Shown: piece by piece, positions 25,168 to 33,260 of the stretch
Layout of the letters: every line of letters begins with the position of its first letter
Numbering within the stretch: the first letter of the stretch is position 1
NCBI RefSeq assembly: GCF_027257975.1
Contig: NZ_JANZKX010000007.1
Span: 265,183-329,182, forward strand
Length of the DNA: 64,000 nt
From: Pelomonas sp. BJYL3
GTDB lineage: Bacteria; Pseudomonadota; Gammaproteobacteria; Burkholderiales; Burkholderiaceae_C
Direction: 5' to 3'
Program-made: the position numbers and the translations under genes
The notes under the pieces: model-generated
What the model was told of the DNA's origin: nothing
The model's input: only the letters and a program-made list of their open reading frames with translations
The model's database searches: none

Positions 25168-25919
25168 GCCCCGCTTCCAGCCTGTCCAGCCTGTCCACTT
25201 CTGCGCTGGACTTCGCCCTCTTCGGCGTCTACCCCTACATCGCCCTGACCGTGTTCCTGCTCGGCAGCCTGCTGCGCTTCGACCGCGACCAGTACAGCTG
25301 GAAGAGCGACTCCTCGCAGCTGCTGCGCGCCGGCAGCCTGCGCTGGGGCAGCAACCTCTTCCACGTGGGCGTGCTCTTCCTGTTCTTCGGCCATACCGTG
25401 GGCATGCTGACGCCGCACTTCCTGTACGAGCATTTCATCAGCGCCGGCAACAAGCAGCTGATGGCCATGGTCAGCGGCGGCATCGCCGGTCTGCTGGGCT
25501 TCGCGGGCGTGAGCATCCTGCTGCACCGCCGCCTGTCGGACGAGCGCATCCGCATCAACAGCAAGACCAGCGACATCCTGCTGCTCGTGCTGCTGTGGGT
25601 CCAGCTGGCCCTGGGCCTGGCCACCATCCCGCTGTCGGCCCAGCACATGGACGGCGGCATGATGATGCTGCTGGCCGAGTGGGCCCAGCGCATCGTCACC
25701 TTCCGCGGCGGCGCCGTGGAGCTGCTGGCCAGCGCCTCCTGGATCTTCAAGCTGCACATGTTCCTGGGCATGACGGTGTTCGTGGTCTTCCCCTTCACCC
25801 GCCTCGTGCATGTGTGGAGCGGCTTCGGCACCCTGGCCTATGTGTTCCGTCCCTACCAGCTGGTGCGCAGCCGTCGCATCAGCCTGCCGGCCGGTCACAC
25901 CACGCCGCAGCAACGCTGA
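25164..25919 (+). CDS. narI: Respiratory nitrate reductase gamma subunit NarI (cytochrome b)
   Basis: A 251-residue inner-membrane cytochrome b with about five transmembrane helices. It oxidises quinol at the periplasmic side and passes electrons to NarH. The four haem-ligand histidines are visible with the family spacing: His67 and His77 (LFHVGVLFLFFGH) and His198 and His216 (KLHMFLGMTVFVV, LVHVW). Gaps of 10 and 18 are the same as His56/66 and His187/205 of Escherichia coli. It is translationally coupled to narJ. A PPIase gene follows after 32 bp. Confidence 0.96.
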   Translation: MSPASSLSSLSTSALDFALFGVYPYIALTVFLLGSLLRFDRDQYSWKSDSSQLLRAGSLRWGSNLFHVGVLFLFFGHTVGMLTPHFLYEHFISAGNKQLMAMVSGGIAGLLGFAGVSILLHRRLSDERIRINSKTSDILLLVLLWVQLALGLATIPLSAQHMDGGMMMLLAEWAQRIVTFRGGAVELLASASWIFKLHMFLGMTVFVVFPFTRLVHVWSGFGTLAYVFRPYQLVRSRRISLPAGHTTPQQR

Positions 25920-25951
25920 ACTGTCAACGCTGAGACCCCAAGGAGATCGTC

Positions 25952-26800
25952 ATGAGTGGATGTGGTGGTGGCAGCTGCGGCTGCGGTGGTGGCAAGGGCG
26001 AAGGCGAGGTCGCGGTCGAGACGCTGGTGCCCATCGCGGTGGCCCGCGTGAACGACGTGGCCCTGCATGGCGCCGGCGAGGTGCTGGGCGAGGAGGCGCT
26101 GCGTCAGCGCGCCTATGGCGAGCTGCTGCGCCAGGCCGCGCAGCGCGCCGGCCTGCTGGCAAGCACTGACCCCGGCCCGATCGACGGCGTGCACAGCGAG
26201 GCGGCCAGCGAGGCCATCGAGGCTCTGCTGGCCCGCGAGATCCAGCTGCCCGAGCCGGACGATGCGGCCTGCCTGCGCTACTACGAGGCGCACCCGCAGC
26301 GCTTCGCCCGCGGCGAGCGCGTGCGTGCCGCCCACATCCTGCTGGCGGTGACGCCGGGCGTGGACGTGGGGGCCCTGCGCGCCCATGCGGAAGGCCTGCT
26401 GGTGCGCCTGCGCTGCGAGGACGAAGCCTCCTTCGCCAAGGCCGCGGCCGAGAACTCCAACTGCCCCAGCGGCGAGCAGGGCGGCGGTCTGGGCTGGCTG
26501 ACCCGCGAGGACTGCCTGCCCGAGGTGGCCAGCGTGCTCTTCGCCCAGGACGATGCCAACCGCCACATGGGCGTGCTGCCGCGCCTGCTGAGCAGCCGGC
26601 ATGGCTTCCACATCCTGCGCGTGGACGAGCGCGAGGCCGGCGAGGTGCCGTCCTTCGAGCAGGTGCGCGGCTCCGTGGCGGCGCTGCTGCGCCACCAGCT
26701 GAGCGTGACCGCCATGCGCCAGTACCTGGACCTGCTGGCCGGGCAGGCGCAGCTGCAGGGCGTCTCCCTGAACCAGGCCGACACGCCCCTGGTGCAGTAG
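25952..26800 (+). CDS. Parvulin-type peptidyl-prolyl isomerase of the nar operon
   Basis: A 282-residue protein with a PpiC/parvulin domain at about 120-230 (RVRAAHILLAV, GGGLGWLTREDCLPE, SSRHGFHILRVDER). The N-terminus is striking: MSGCGGGSCGCGGGKGEGE, three cysteines in glycine, with no signal peptide. The protein is therefore probably cytoplasmic, and the motif looks able to bind metal or act in thiol chemistry. Parvulins catalyse cis-trans proline isomerisation and often act as chaperones; NifM does so for nitrogenase. Position 32 bp after narI with AAGGAG, and 17 bp before the next gene, suggests a role in nitrate reductase maturation or membrane assembly. That role is inference. Confidence 0.85.
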   Translation: MSGCGGGSCGCGGGKGEGEVAVETLVPIAVARVNDVALHGAGEVLGEEALRQRAYGELLRQAAQRAGLLASTDPGPIDGVHSEAASEAIEALLAREIQLPEPDDAACLRYYEAHPQRFARGERVRAAHILLAVTPGVDVGALRAHAEGLLVRLRCEDEASFAKAAAENSNCPSGEQGGGLGWLTREDCLPEVASVLFAQDDANRHMGVLPRLLSSRHGFHILRVDEREAGEVPSFEQVRGSVAALLRHQLSVTAMRQYLDLLAGQAQLQGVSLNQADTPLVQ

Positions 26801-26817
26801 GCGAGGGAGCAGCAGCC

Positions 26818-27606
26818 ATGCCGGACGAACTGCTCGCCCGCCTGCGGCGCTTCAACAAGGACTACTTCCCGCAGTACGAGGCCCGCTTCCGCGACCTCGT
26901 CGAGCAGGGTCAGCACCCGAGCACGCTGTTCATCGGCTGCTCGGACTCGCGCATCGTGCCCTACATGCTCACGGGCGCCGGCCCGGGCGAGCTCTTCCTG
27001 GTGCGCAATGTGGCGGCCTTCGTGCCGCCCTACGACGGCACGCTGGAGGACCGCGGCTGCGAGCATGGCGAGCACCGCGGCTGCCAGCACCTGGAAGCCG
27101 GCGGCGGCGACAGGCAATGGGTAGGCCATCACGGCACGGCCGCGGCCATCGAGTACGCGGTGCTGGCGCTGGAGGTGAAGCACATCATCGTCTGCGGCCA
27201 CAGCCATTGCGGCGGCATCCGTGCGCTCTACGGCGATGTGCCGGCCGAGGCCCGCAATCTCAAGGCCTGGCTGGACATGGGCCGCGAAGCCGCGCTGCCG
27301 GTGCAGCCCACGCCCGAGGCGCTGCGCCGCACGGAGGAGCGCTCCGTCGTGCTGCAGCTGGAGCGCCTGATGGACTACCCCATGGTGCGCAGCCGCGTGG
27401 AGCAGGGCAAGCTCTCCCTGCACGGCTGGCACTACGTGATCGAGGACGGCGAGGTGCATGTCTTCGACGTCCAGCAGGGCCGCTTCGTGCCCGCCTCCAT
27501 GGCCGAGCACAGCGGCACCGGCCCCTATCGCGATCTGCGCGATGCCGAGCGCGACACCGGCGCCCTCTTCAACGAGATCGACGACGCCTGGGCGCCCAGG
27601 CGCTGA
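26818..27606 (+). CDS. Beta-class carbonic anhydrase with a Cys/His-rich insertion
   Basis: A 262-residue zinc enzyme that interconverts carbon dioxide and bicarbonate in the cytoplasm. Zinc ligands are Cys41 (FIGCSDSR), His128 and Cys131 (CGHSHCGG), with catalytic Asp43 and Arg45. Between the conserved VRNVAAFVPPY and the AAIEYAV helix there is an extra segment at residues 75-105 rich in Cys, His, Asp and Gly (RGCEHGEHRGCQHLEAGGG), longer than the short loop normal here. It could bind a second metal. Only 17 bp separate it from the PPIase gene, so it closes the nar operon. Coupling carbonic anhydrase to nitrate respiration may help pH or bicarbonate balance; this is inference. Confidence 0.88.
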   Translation: MPDELLARLRRFNKDYFPQYEARFRDLVEQGQHPSTLFIGCSDSRIVPYMLTGAGPGELFLVRNVAAFVPPYDGTLEDRGCEHGEHRGCQHLEAGGGDRQWVGHHGTAAAIEYAVLALEVKHIIVCGHSHCGGIRALYGDVPAEARNLKAWLDMGREAALPVQPTPEALRRTEERSVVLQLERLMDYPMVRSRVEQGKLSLHGWHYVIEDGEVHVFDVQQGRFVPASMAEHSGTGPYRDLRDAERDTGALFNEIDDAWAPRR

Positions 27607-27985
27607 GTCCCTGCCCGTGACGGGCACGGCGACGCAGCGATTCGCTCAGGGCCCTGGCCTGGCTGACTGCGTGCGCGAAGGGCGCCCGGCCCGTGTCTGC
27701 ATGGGCGATGAGCGCCCGTTCGTGCGCCTGCCAACCCGCGCAGCGGATCCTGGCGCAGGACGCGGCCCCGGTGGTTGCAGCTCGATACACATGGCCCCTC
27801 TTCGGGGGATTCCTCGCGCTGCCTGGAGCACGTGAAATCCGCGCTGGCCGCAGCAAAGGCCACCTCTCCCTCCGTCTGGCTCTGGCTGACGGACCTGCCC
27901 TCCCGGTTCGCTGCCTTGCTGGCGCCGCGCCGGCGACCCTACCCAGCATCGACGCCGATGCGCCTCCAGAGAACCAGGAGCTTCC
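27607..27985. other. 379-bp gap after the nar operon
   Basis: No convincing gene is seen. Frames that cross it on either strand are Pro/Arg-rich shadows. A short GC hairpin (TGCCCG/CGGGCA near 27612-27626) and a CCCC/GGGG stem near 27795-27808 could end nar transcription, but neither has a T-run. The ribosome binding site AGGAG of the next gene lies at its end. Confidence 0.5.
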
Positions 27986-28741
27986 ATGCCCACCCCGATG
28001 GCCCTGCGCGGCACTGTTGCAGTGATCGCGGCCTTGACCCTTTCAGCCACCGTCCAGGCCGCCGAGGGGCCCGATATTGGCGGCCTTCGCCTAGGCATGC
28101 CGGAAGAAGAAGCCCTGAAGGTCCTGGAGACGGCCAAGCAGAACAAGGTCTTCGTCCGCAACGGCAAGATGACCCTGAACCTGACGATCGACCGCATGAA
28201 GGGCAGCTTCGACAACCACGTCTACGGCGGGCAGTACACCACCGGCGGCACCATCGTCGCCTTCGGTGTCTCGCCCCTGACCCACAAGGTGTGGTCCATC
28301 ACCAAGACGGAACAGATCAAGGACAGCCGTCCGACGCTCAAGGCGGTCAGCGAGGCCGCGGGCAAGTTCGGGCCCATCGACCCTAAGGCCATCCGGCCGC
28401 AGCAGTACAAGCAGCAGTGGATGTACGAGAAGGGCGGCAAGGAGATCGAATGGGTCAACACCTATGACAAGCCGCGCAATGGCAACTGCTTCGAAGAGCT
28501 GAAGAGCTACTCGGTGTCGGAGTTCTTCATCGGCCTGCAGTATCCGCTGGCCCCGACGACCGCCTGCGCGCGCACCTACAGCATCACCGCCAACTCCCGC
28601 AAGCAGGACGGCCTGGTGGACGACTACGTGATCGCCGCCGTCGACATCGGCGCCTTCCTGGATTGGTACAAGGTGCTGAGCACCGCGTCCGACAAGGCCC
28701 TGGAAGCCGAGGGCAAGCGCGCGGGCAAGCCCTCGCTCTGA
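27986..28741 (+). CDS. Hypothetical secreted protein
   Basis: A 251-residue protein with signal peptide (ALRGTVAVIAALTLSATVQA, mature start near AEGPDIGG). The mature N-terminus GGLRLGMPEEEALKVLE resembles a short motif found in several small periplasmic proteins. The rest has no recognised domain. Two cysteines (NGNCFEEL and TACART) may form a disulfide. The start is supported by AGGAG 7 bp upstream. The next gene on the strand is also exported and carries a thioredoxin-fold active site; a hairpin lies between them, so they may be separate units. Confidence 0.7.
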   Translation: MPTPMALRGTVAVIAALTLSATVQAAEGPDIGGLRLGMPEEEALKVLETAKQNKVFVRNGKMTLNLTIDRMKGSFDNHVYGGQYTTGGTIVAFGVSPLTHKVWSITKTEQIKDSRPTLKAVSEAAGKFGPIDPKAIRPQQYKQQWMYEKGGKEIEWVNTYDKPRNGNCFEELKSYSVSEFFIGLQYPLAPTTACARTYSITANSRKQDGLVDDYVIAAVDIGAFLDWYKVLSTASDKALEAEGKRAGKPSL

Positions 28742-28791
28742 TCCTGGCCCAACGTCCCCTTTTCCCCTGATTCCCCGAATCGCATCGCCGT

Positions 28792-28813
28792 CGCTCCGGG
28801 CCCTCCCGGGGCG
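28792..28813 (+). terminator. Possible terminator between two secreted-protein genes
   Basis: CGCTCCGGG and CCCGGGGCG form a 9-bp stem (one G-U pair) with loop CCCT, followed by the pyrimidine-rich TTCGCCTTCCTGCTT. The T-run is poor, so termination may be partial. Confidence 0.4.
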
Positions 28814-28840
28814 TTCGCCTTCCTGCTTGATGGAGCTGGC

Positions 28841-29872
28841 ATGAACCTCCCACATTCCCGACACCTTCGCCCCAGCCTGGCCTGGCCCGTGCTCCTGCTG
28901 AGCCTGCTGTGCCTGATGCTGGCGGCGCGGCCTGCACAGGCCGGCGCGGCCGAGGTGCGCAAGAACTTCGCGCCCTATGTGAAGCAGTTCAGCCCGCCCG
29001 TCTGCACCGGGGCCATCAATGAGACCGTGGTGCGCGGCCTCTACCGCTGCGAAGGTGCGCCCGGCGTGGGCCATGCCTACATCAACGAGGCCGCCTCGCT
29101 GGTGATGCCCACCAACAGCCGCGACATCACCGATTTCGTCGAGACCGGCCCCGGCGGCAAGCCTGTGTCCGATGCCGAGCGGCGCGTGCTGGTCAGCGAC
29201 ATGATCAAGAACATCCGCTTCGAGCGCCTGATCCACCTGCAGCAGGGCAAGGGCGGGACCAAGGTGCTGCTGCTCTCGGCCTTCGACTGCCCCTTCTGCA
29301 TCAAGCTGGAGCGGCTGCTGGCCGCGCCGAACACCCGCATCGATGCCGACATCTACGTGCTGCCGACCACGCTGGACAGCAGCAAGAACGTCAACCTGTC
29401 GACGGTCGCCAACATCTGGTGCGCCAAGGACAATGCCACCGTGTGGCGCAGCACCCTGACCCGTGCCACGCTGAGCTATGGCAACCTGCCTGCCGGCAGC
29501 TGCGACCTCGGCAACCAGTCCACCCGCGACATCGAGACGCTCATCGCCACCCTGGGCCCGGACTTCAAGCGCCGCGCCTACCCGCGCATGTTGCTGGGCA
29601 ATGGCCAGATCTACACCTCGGCCACTGACGCGGCGGAGCTGTCCGCCCAGCTGTCCGAGGGCGCCAGCAATGCCTTCTGGCGCGAGCCCCTGCCGGAGAG
29701 CTACATCAACTTCCGGATGGCGACTCGCGCGGCCGCAGCGACGGGCGGGGAGCCGGCGGCCGGCGGCAAGACGCGCACCACGGTGAAGCTGGGCGACCTG
29801 TTCAAGAGCGTCACCGGTTCGGACGACAGCAAGAAGCCCGAGAAGCAGGAAGCGGGCAACGAGGGCCACTGA
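28841..29872 (+). CDS. DsbC/DsbG-like thioredoxin-fold protein
   Basis: A 343-residue exported protein: signal peptide to about residue 34 (LLLSLLCLMLAARPAQA), then a dimerisation-like N-terminal region. A thioredoxin fold follows with active-site CPFC at 150-153 in LLLSAFDCPFCIKLERLL, and an AYPRMLLGNGQIY segment where the cis-proline loop belongs. Further cysteines (55, 70 and the pair in IWCAKDN and GSCDLGN) may form structural disulfides. DsbC-type proteins isomerise wrong disulfides in the periplasm. This one is about 100 residues longer than DsbC and ends in a charged low-complexity tail (DDSKKPEKQEAGNEGH). GGAG precedes the ATG. Isomerase or specialised partner for a secreted client are both possible. 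Confidence 0.75.
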   Translation: MNLPHSRHLRPSLAWPVLLLSLLCLMLAARPAQAGAAEVRKNFAPYVKQFSPPVCTGAINETVVRGLYRCEGAPGVGHAYINEAASLVMPTNSRDITDFVETGPGGKPVSDAERRVLVSDMIKNIRFERLIHLQQGKGGTKVLLLSAFDCPFCIKLERLLAAPNTRIDADIYVLPTTLDSSKNVNLSTVANIWCAKDNATVWRSTLTRATLSYGNLPAGSCDLGNQSTRDIETLIATLGPDFKRRAYPRMLLGNGQIYTSATDAAELSAQLSEGASNAFWREPLPESYINFRMATRAAAATGGEPAAGGKTRTTVKLGDLFKSVTGSDDSKKPEKQEAGNEGH

Positions 29873-29959
29873 GGCCCGCGCAGGGGCTTCGGCAGGCCCC
29901 GAAGCTCATGCCGGTGCGCGCGGGCTGCTGCGGCGCCGGTGGGCAGGCTCAGGGCTTGA

Positions 29960-31525
29960 TCAGGGGTTGATCAGTTCTTCGGCGCTTGAGCGCAGCGGTG
30001 CCGAGCGCGGCATCAGCATGGTCATGCGCGAGCCCTGGCCGGGTGTGGATTGCACCTCGATCTGCCCGCCCAGCACATTGGTGACGATGTTGTGCACGAT
30101 GTGCATGCCCAGGCCCGATCCGCCCTTGCCCAGCTTGGTGGTGAAGAAGGGATCGAAGATCTTGCGCACGACGGAGGCATCCATGCCGCGGCCGTCGTCC
30201 TCGACGACCAGCTCGACCTGATCACTGCCATGCGGCCGGCAGGACACGCGCACCAGGCCTTCGTCCCGCCCCTCGAAGCCATGCACCAGGGCGTTCATCA
30301 GCAGGTTGGTGAGCACCTGGCCCAGCGCGCCGGGGTAGCTGCTCATCTCCAGCTCCCGGGTGAGGTCGGTCACGATCTTGAAGGGCGTGTGCTTGAAGCT
30401 GGGCTCGACCATCACCAGCACGTCCTCGACCACCTGTGAGAGGTCGAAGTCGCGGCGGGAGTCGGTGGTCTGGTCGATGGCGACCTGCTTGAAGTCCCGG
30501 ACCAGATCGGCCGCCTTCTGCACATTGCGCTGCAGGATGTCCTGGCCGCGGCGGGTGTCCTTGACCAGCTCTTCCAGCTGGCTGCGGCGCATGGGGGTGT
30601 TGTCGGCCAGCATCTGGTCCAGCTTGGCCCAGCGGTCGCCCAGGGCCGAGACCACGGTCATGGCATTGCCCAGCGGCGTGTTGAGCTCATGCGCCACGCC
30701 GGCCACCAGGCGGCCCAGGGAGGCCAGCTTCTCGGACTCCACCAGCTCGCGCTGCGCGGTCTTGAGGTTGGCCAGGGCCATGGTGAGCTCGTTGTTGGCG
30801 GAGGTCAGCTCGGCGGTGCGCTGGGCCACCTGGTCTTCCAGCGTTGATGCATGGCCGCGCAGGTCCTCGAAGGCGCGCAGCAGGGCCTGGCGCATGCGCT
30901 CCATGGCGATGCCCACGCGGGCGATCTCGTCCTCGCCCAGCAGCTCCAGGGGCTGGTCCAGGCGGCCGGCGGCCAGCTCCTCGGCGGCGCGGCTGAGCTT
31001 GTCCATGGGATGCAGCACGCGGCGCTGCATCACGCCCAGGATCAGCACCAGAGACAGCGTCAGGATACCGACCGAGCGGGCCAGGGCGCGCCAGGCCTCG
31101 TTCTGCTTGGCCTCCAGCAGTGGCGCGGCGCTCATGGCCACCGTCAGCTGGGCGATCTCGCGGCCGTCACGGGTGACGGGGCGGGTGAGGGTGAGGGTCA
31201 GGTCCGGATCGGGGTCCGGGCGCTGCATCTGGATGAAGGGCTGGGCGTTGTTGGGCTCGATCACCAGCACGCGCACGAAGCGGGGGTCACTGGTCTGGGC
31301 GTCGATCATGGGCTGAGCCAGCTCGGCCGACACCTGCCAGATCGGCTCGGACAGCGACAGCGCCAGCACCTCGACCGTGCGGCCCAGGTCACGCCGCAGG
31401 TCCTCCATCGCGGTGTGCCGCGAGGCCTGCCAGTCATACATCAGCACAAGGCTGGTGGGCACGAGCAGACCAACCCCCAGTGCGAGGATGACTGCATTGC
31501 GCAAGGAGCTCTGGAACAGTCTCAA
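29960..31525 (-). CDS. HAMP-type sensor histidine kinase without adjacent regulator
   Basis: About 521 residues from a TTG start at 31525 (LRLFQSSLRNAVILALGVG), chosen because GGGGGAG precedes it and upstream sequence is Pro/Arg-rich noise. It has a transmembrane helix at about 9-30, a periplasmic sensor of roughly 110 residues, a second helix (SVGILTLSLVLILGV), HAMP, a coiled coil (ELTSANNELTMALANLK) and then HisKA with phospho-His in VAGVAHELNTPLGNA. The ATPase shows NLLMNALVHG, DDGRGMD, FFTTK and GSGLGMHIV. No response regulator gene is nearby, so the partner is elsewhere. A stem without T-run (29883-29907) lies downstream. The sensed signal cannot be told. Confidence 0.82.
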   Translation of the reverse strand: MRLFQSSLRNAVILALGVGLLVPTSLVLMYDWQASRHTAMEDLRRDLGRTVEVLALSLSEPIWQVSAELAQPMIDAQTSDPRFVRVLVIEPNNAQPFIQMQRPDPDPDLTLTLTRPVTRDGREIAQLTVAMSAAPLLEAKQNEAWRALARSVGILTLSLVLILGVMQRRVLHPMDKLSRAAEELAAGRLDQPLELLGEDEIARVGIAMERMRQALLRAFEDLRGHASTLEDQVAQRTAELTSANNELTMALANLKTAQRELVESEKLASLGRLVAGVAHELNTPLGNAMTVVSALGDRWAKLDQMLADNTPMRRSQLEELVKDTRRGQDILQRNVQKAADLVRDFKQVAIDQTTDSRRDFDLSQVVEDVLVMVEPSFKHTPFKIVTDLTRELEMSSYPGALGQVLTNLLMNALVHGFEGRDEGLVRVSCRPHGSDQVELVVEDDGRGMDASVVRKIFDPFFTTKLGKGGSGLGMHIVHNIVTNVLGGQIEVQSTPGQGSRMTMLMPRSAPLRSSAEELINP

Positions 31526-31944
31526 GGACAGGCTCTCCCCCTGTGTCCAACGACTCCGCCCACGTCGGGGCGGCCTGCAGGACGGGGTACGTCGCCCTCG
31601 TCGTGCTGGCCGGATTATGTCGCTGATTGACCGGGCCTGTCTCGAGGATTGCGGCCTGGGCGTGACAGGCTGCCCAGGGCGCCGGGGGCCAGGTCTTGCG
31701 TGCTTGCCGGGCGCCTGCTGCCGGCCTGCTGCGGGCCTGACACCGGGCCTGCCCACGCGGAGTTTGCTGCGGTGCTTGCTGCGGGGAAACCCGCGGCTGC
31801 CTGCGCCCGCGGCGGGCGGGAAAGCGGGGGAAACATGATACGTATCAAGGTGGGGCAGGGGGGCAGGCCCTACGCTGCGCCAGCCCGTGTCCCTGTGCGT
31901 CCGCCCGGACGGCGCAGGGTCGCCCAAGTCCAAAGCGAGACATC
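31526..31944. other. 419-bp divergent gap between the kinase and nitronate monooxygenase genes
   Basis: The gap contains the promoters of two divergent genes. A GC-rich stretch with many CTGC/GCAG words (31670-31820) can form several overlapping hairpins. The one clear site is the palindrome TGATACGTATCA at 31836-31847. Frames over the gap are Pro/Arg-rich and are not taken as genes. Confidence 0.5.
31836..31847. promoter_or_regulatory. Perfect 12-bp palindrome TGATACGTATCA, probable operator
   Basis: A perfect palindrome in an AT-rich patch of an otherwise very GC-rich gap, 98 bp before the nitronate monooxygenase ATG. The size and symmetry suit a dimeric HTH regulator. No regulator gene adjoins it. 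Confidence 0.45.
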
Positions 31945-33159
31945 ATGAGTTCTGCCCACATCGACGCCCAACTGATCCCGGCCCTGCAATCCAGCGGTCT
32001 CAAGCCCCTCCAGCTGGGCGGCCGCGAGCTGCTGCCCATCGTGCAGGGCGGCATGGGCGTGGGCGTGAGCGCCCAGAAGCTGGCCGGCACCGTGGCCGCC
32101 CTCGGTGGCGTGGGCACGCTCAGCTCGGTGGACCTGCGCCGCCACCACCCGGACCTGATGGCCCGCACTGAAGGGCTGAATGCCGGTGAGGAAGCCAAGC
32201 GGCAGATCAACGAAGCCAACCTCGAGGCTCTGGACCGCGAGATCGCCGGCGCCCGTGAGCGCGCGCAGGGGCGCGGCCTGGTGGCTCTCAATGTGATGCG
32301 TGCCGTGAGCGAATACGCCACCTCGGTCAAGCGCGCCCTGGAGGCCGGCATCGACGCCGTGGTGGTGGGCGCCGGCCTGCCCCTGGACCTGCCGGACCTG
32401 GCCCAGGACCATCCCAGGGCCCTGCTGATCCCCATCCTCAGCGACTCCCGCGGCGTGCAGCTGATCGTCAAGAAATGGGAGCGCAAGAAGCGCCTGCCCG
32501 ATGCCATCGTGATCGAGCACCCGCGCCTGGCCGGCGGCCACCTGGGCGCCGCCCGCATCAGCGACCTGGACGACAAGCGCTTCGACTTCGACCGCGTCAT
32601 CCCCGAATGCCTGGAGTTCTTCCGCAAGGCCGGCATCGAGCGCGAGATCCCGCTGATCGCCGCCGGTGGCATCCGCACCCATGAAGACATCCAGCGCCTG
32701 CAGGGCCTGGGCGCGGCCGCGGTGCAGCTGGGCACGCCCTTCGCGGTGACCCAGGAAGGCGACGCCTCCGACGAGTTCAAGCGCGTCCTGGCCGAGGCCC
32801 GCGACGAGGACATGGTCGAGTTCACCAGCGTCGCCGGCCTGCCGGCCCGTGCGGTGGGCACGCCCTGGCTCAAGGCCTATCTCAAGATCGAGCACAAGCT
32901 GCAGGCGGTGGCGCACGTGAAGAGCCGCTGCACCAAGGCCTTCGACTGCCTGGCCCAGTGCGGCCTGCGCGACGGTCTGAAGGACTGGGGCCAGTTCTGC
33001 ATCGACAACCAGCTGGCCGCCGCCCTGCGCGGTGACATCAAGAAGGGCCTGTTCTTCCGCGGTGCGGGCTCGCTGCCCTTTGGCGACCAGATCAAGAGCG
33101 TGCGCGAGCTGATGGAGCGCCTGCTGACCAGCGGTCCCGCCGCGCAGCCGGCCGCCTGA
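31945..33159 (+). CDS. Nitronate monooxygenase-family flavoprotein
   Basis: A 404-residue FMN-dependent TIM-barrel enzyme of the nitronate monooxygenase (2-nitropropane dioxygenase) family. Seen are the flavin-binding start LLPIVQGGMGVGVSA, the AGGHLG motif with the family's conserved His, PLIAAGGIRTHEDI and GAAAVQLGTPFAVTQE for phosphate binding. These enzymes oxidise alkyl nitronates such as propionate-3-nitronate to aldehydes and nitrite or nitrate. The C-terminal part has an extra cysteine cluster (SRCTKAFDCLAQCG) typical of the longer YrpB-like branch, whose substrate is less certain. A broader class of NAD(P)H:quinone or enoyl reductases shares the fold. Confidence 0.82.
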   Translation: MSSAHIDAQLIPALQSSGLKPLQLGGRELLPIVQGGMGVGVSAQKLAGTVAALGGVGTLSSVDLRRHHPDLMARTEGLNAGEEAKRQINEANLEALDREIAGARERAQGRGLVALNVMRAVSEYATSVKRALEAGIDAVVVGAGLPLDLPDLAQDHPRALLIPILSDSRGVQLIVKKWERKKRLPDAIVIEHPRLAGGHLGAARISDLDDKRFDFDRVIPECLEFFRKAGIEREIPLIAAGGIRTHEDIQRLQGLGAAAVQLGTPFAVTQEGDASDEFKRVLAEARDEDMVEFTSVAGLPARAVGTPWLKAYLKIEHKLQAVAHVKSRCTKAFDCLAQCGLRDGLKDWGQFCIDNQLAAALRGDIKKGLFFRGAGSLPFGDQIKSVRELMERLLTSGPAAQPAA

Positions 33160-33260
33160 GCCCGGGGCTGTCGGGCGCTTCGCGGCAGCCGGGCCCTTGC
33201 TCGGCCACTCGCGAAGCCCCCTCGGGCACACGCTCGCCAGGCCTTTCCTAGAATGGCCTG

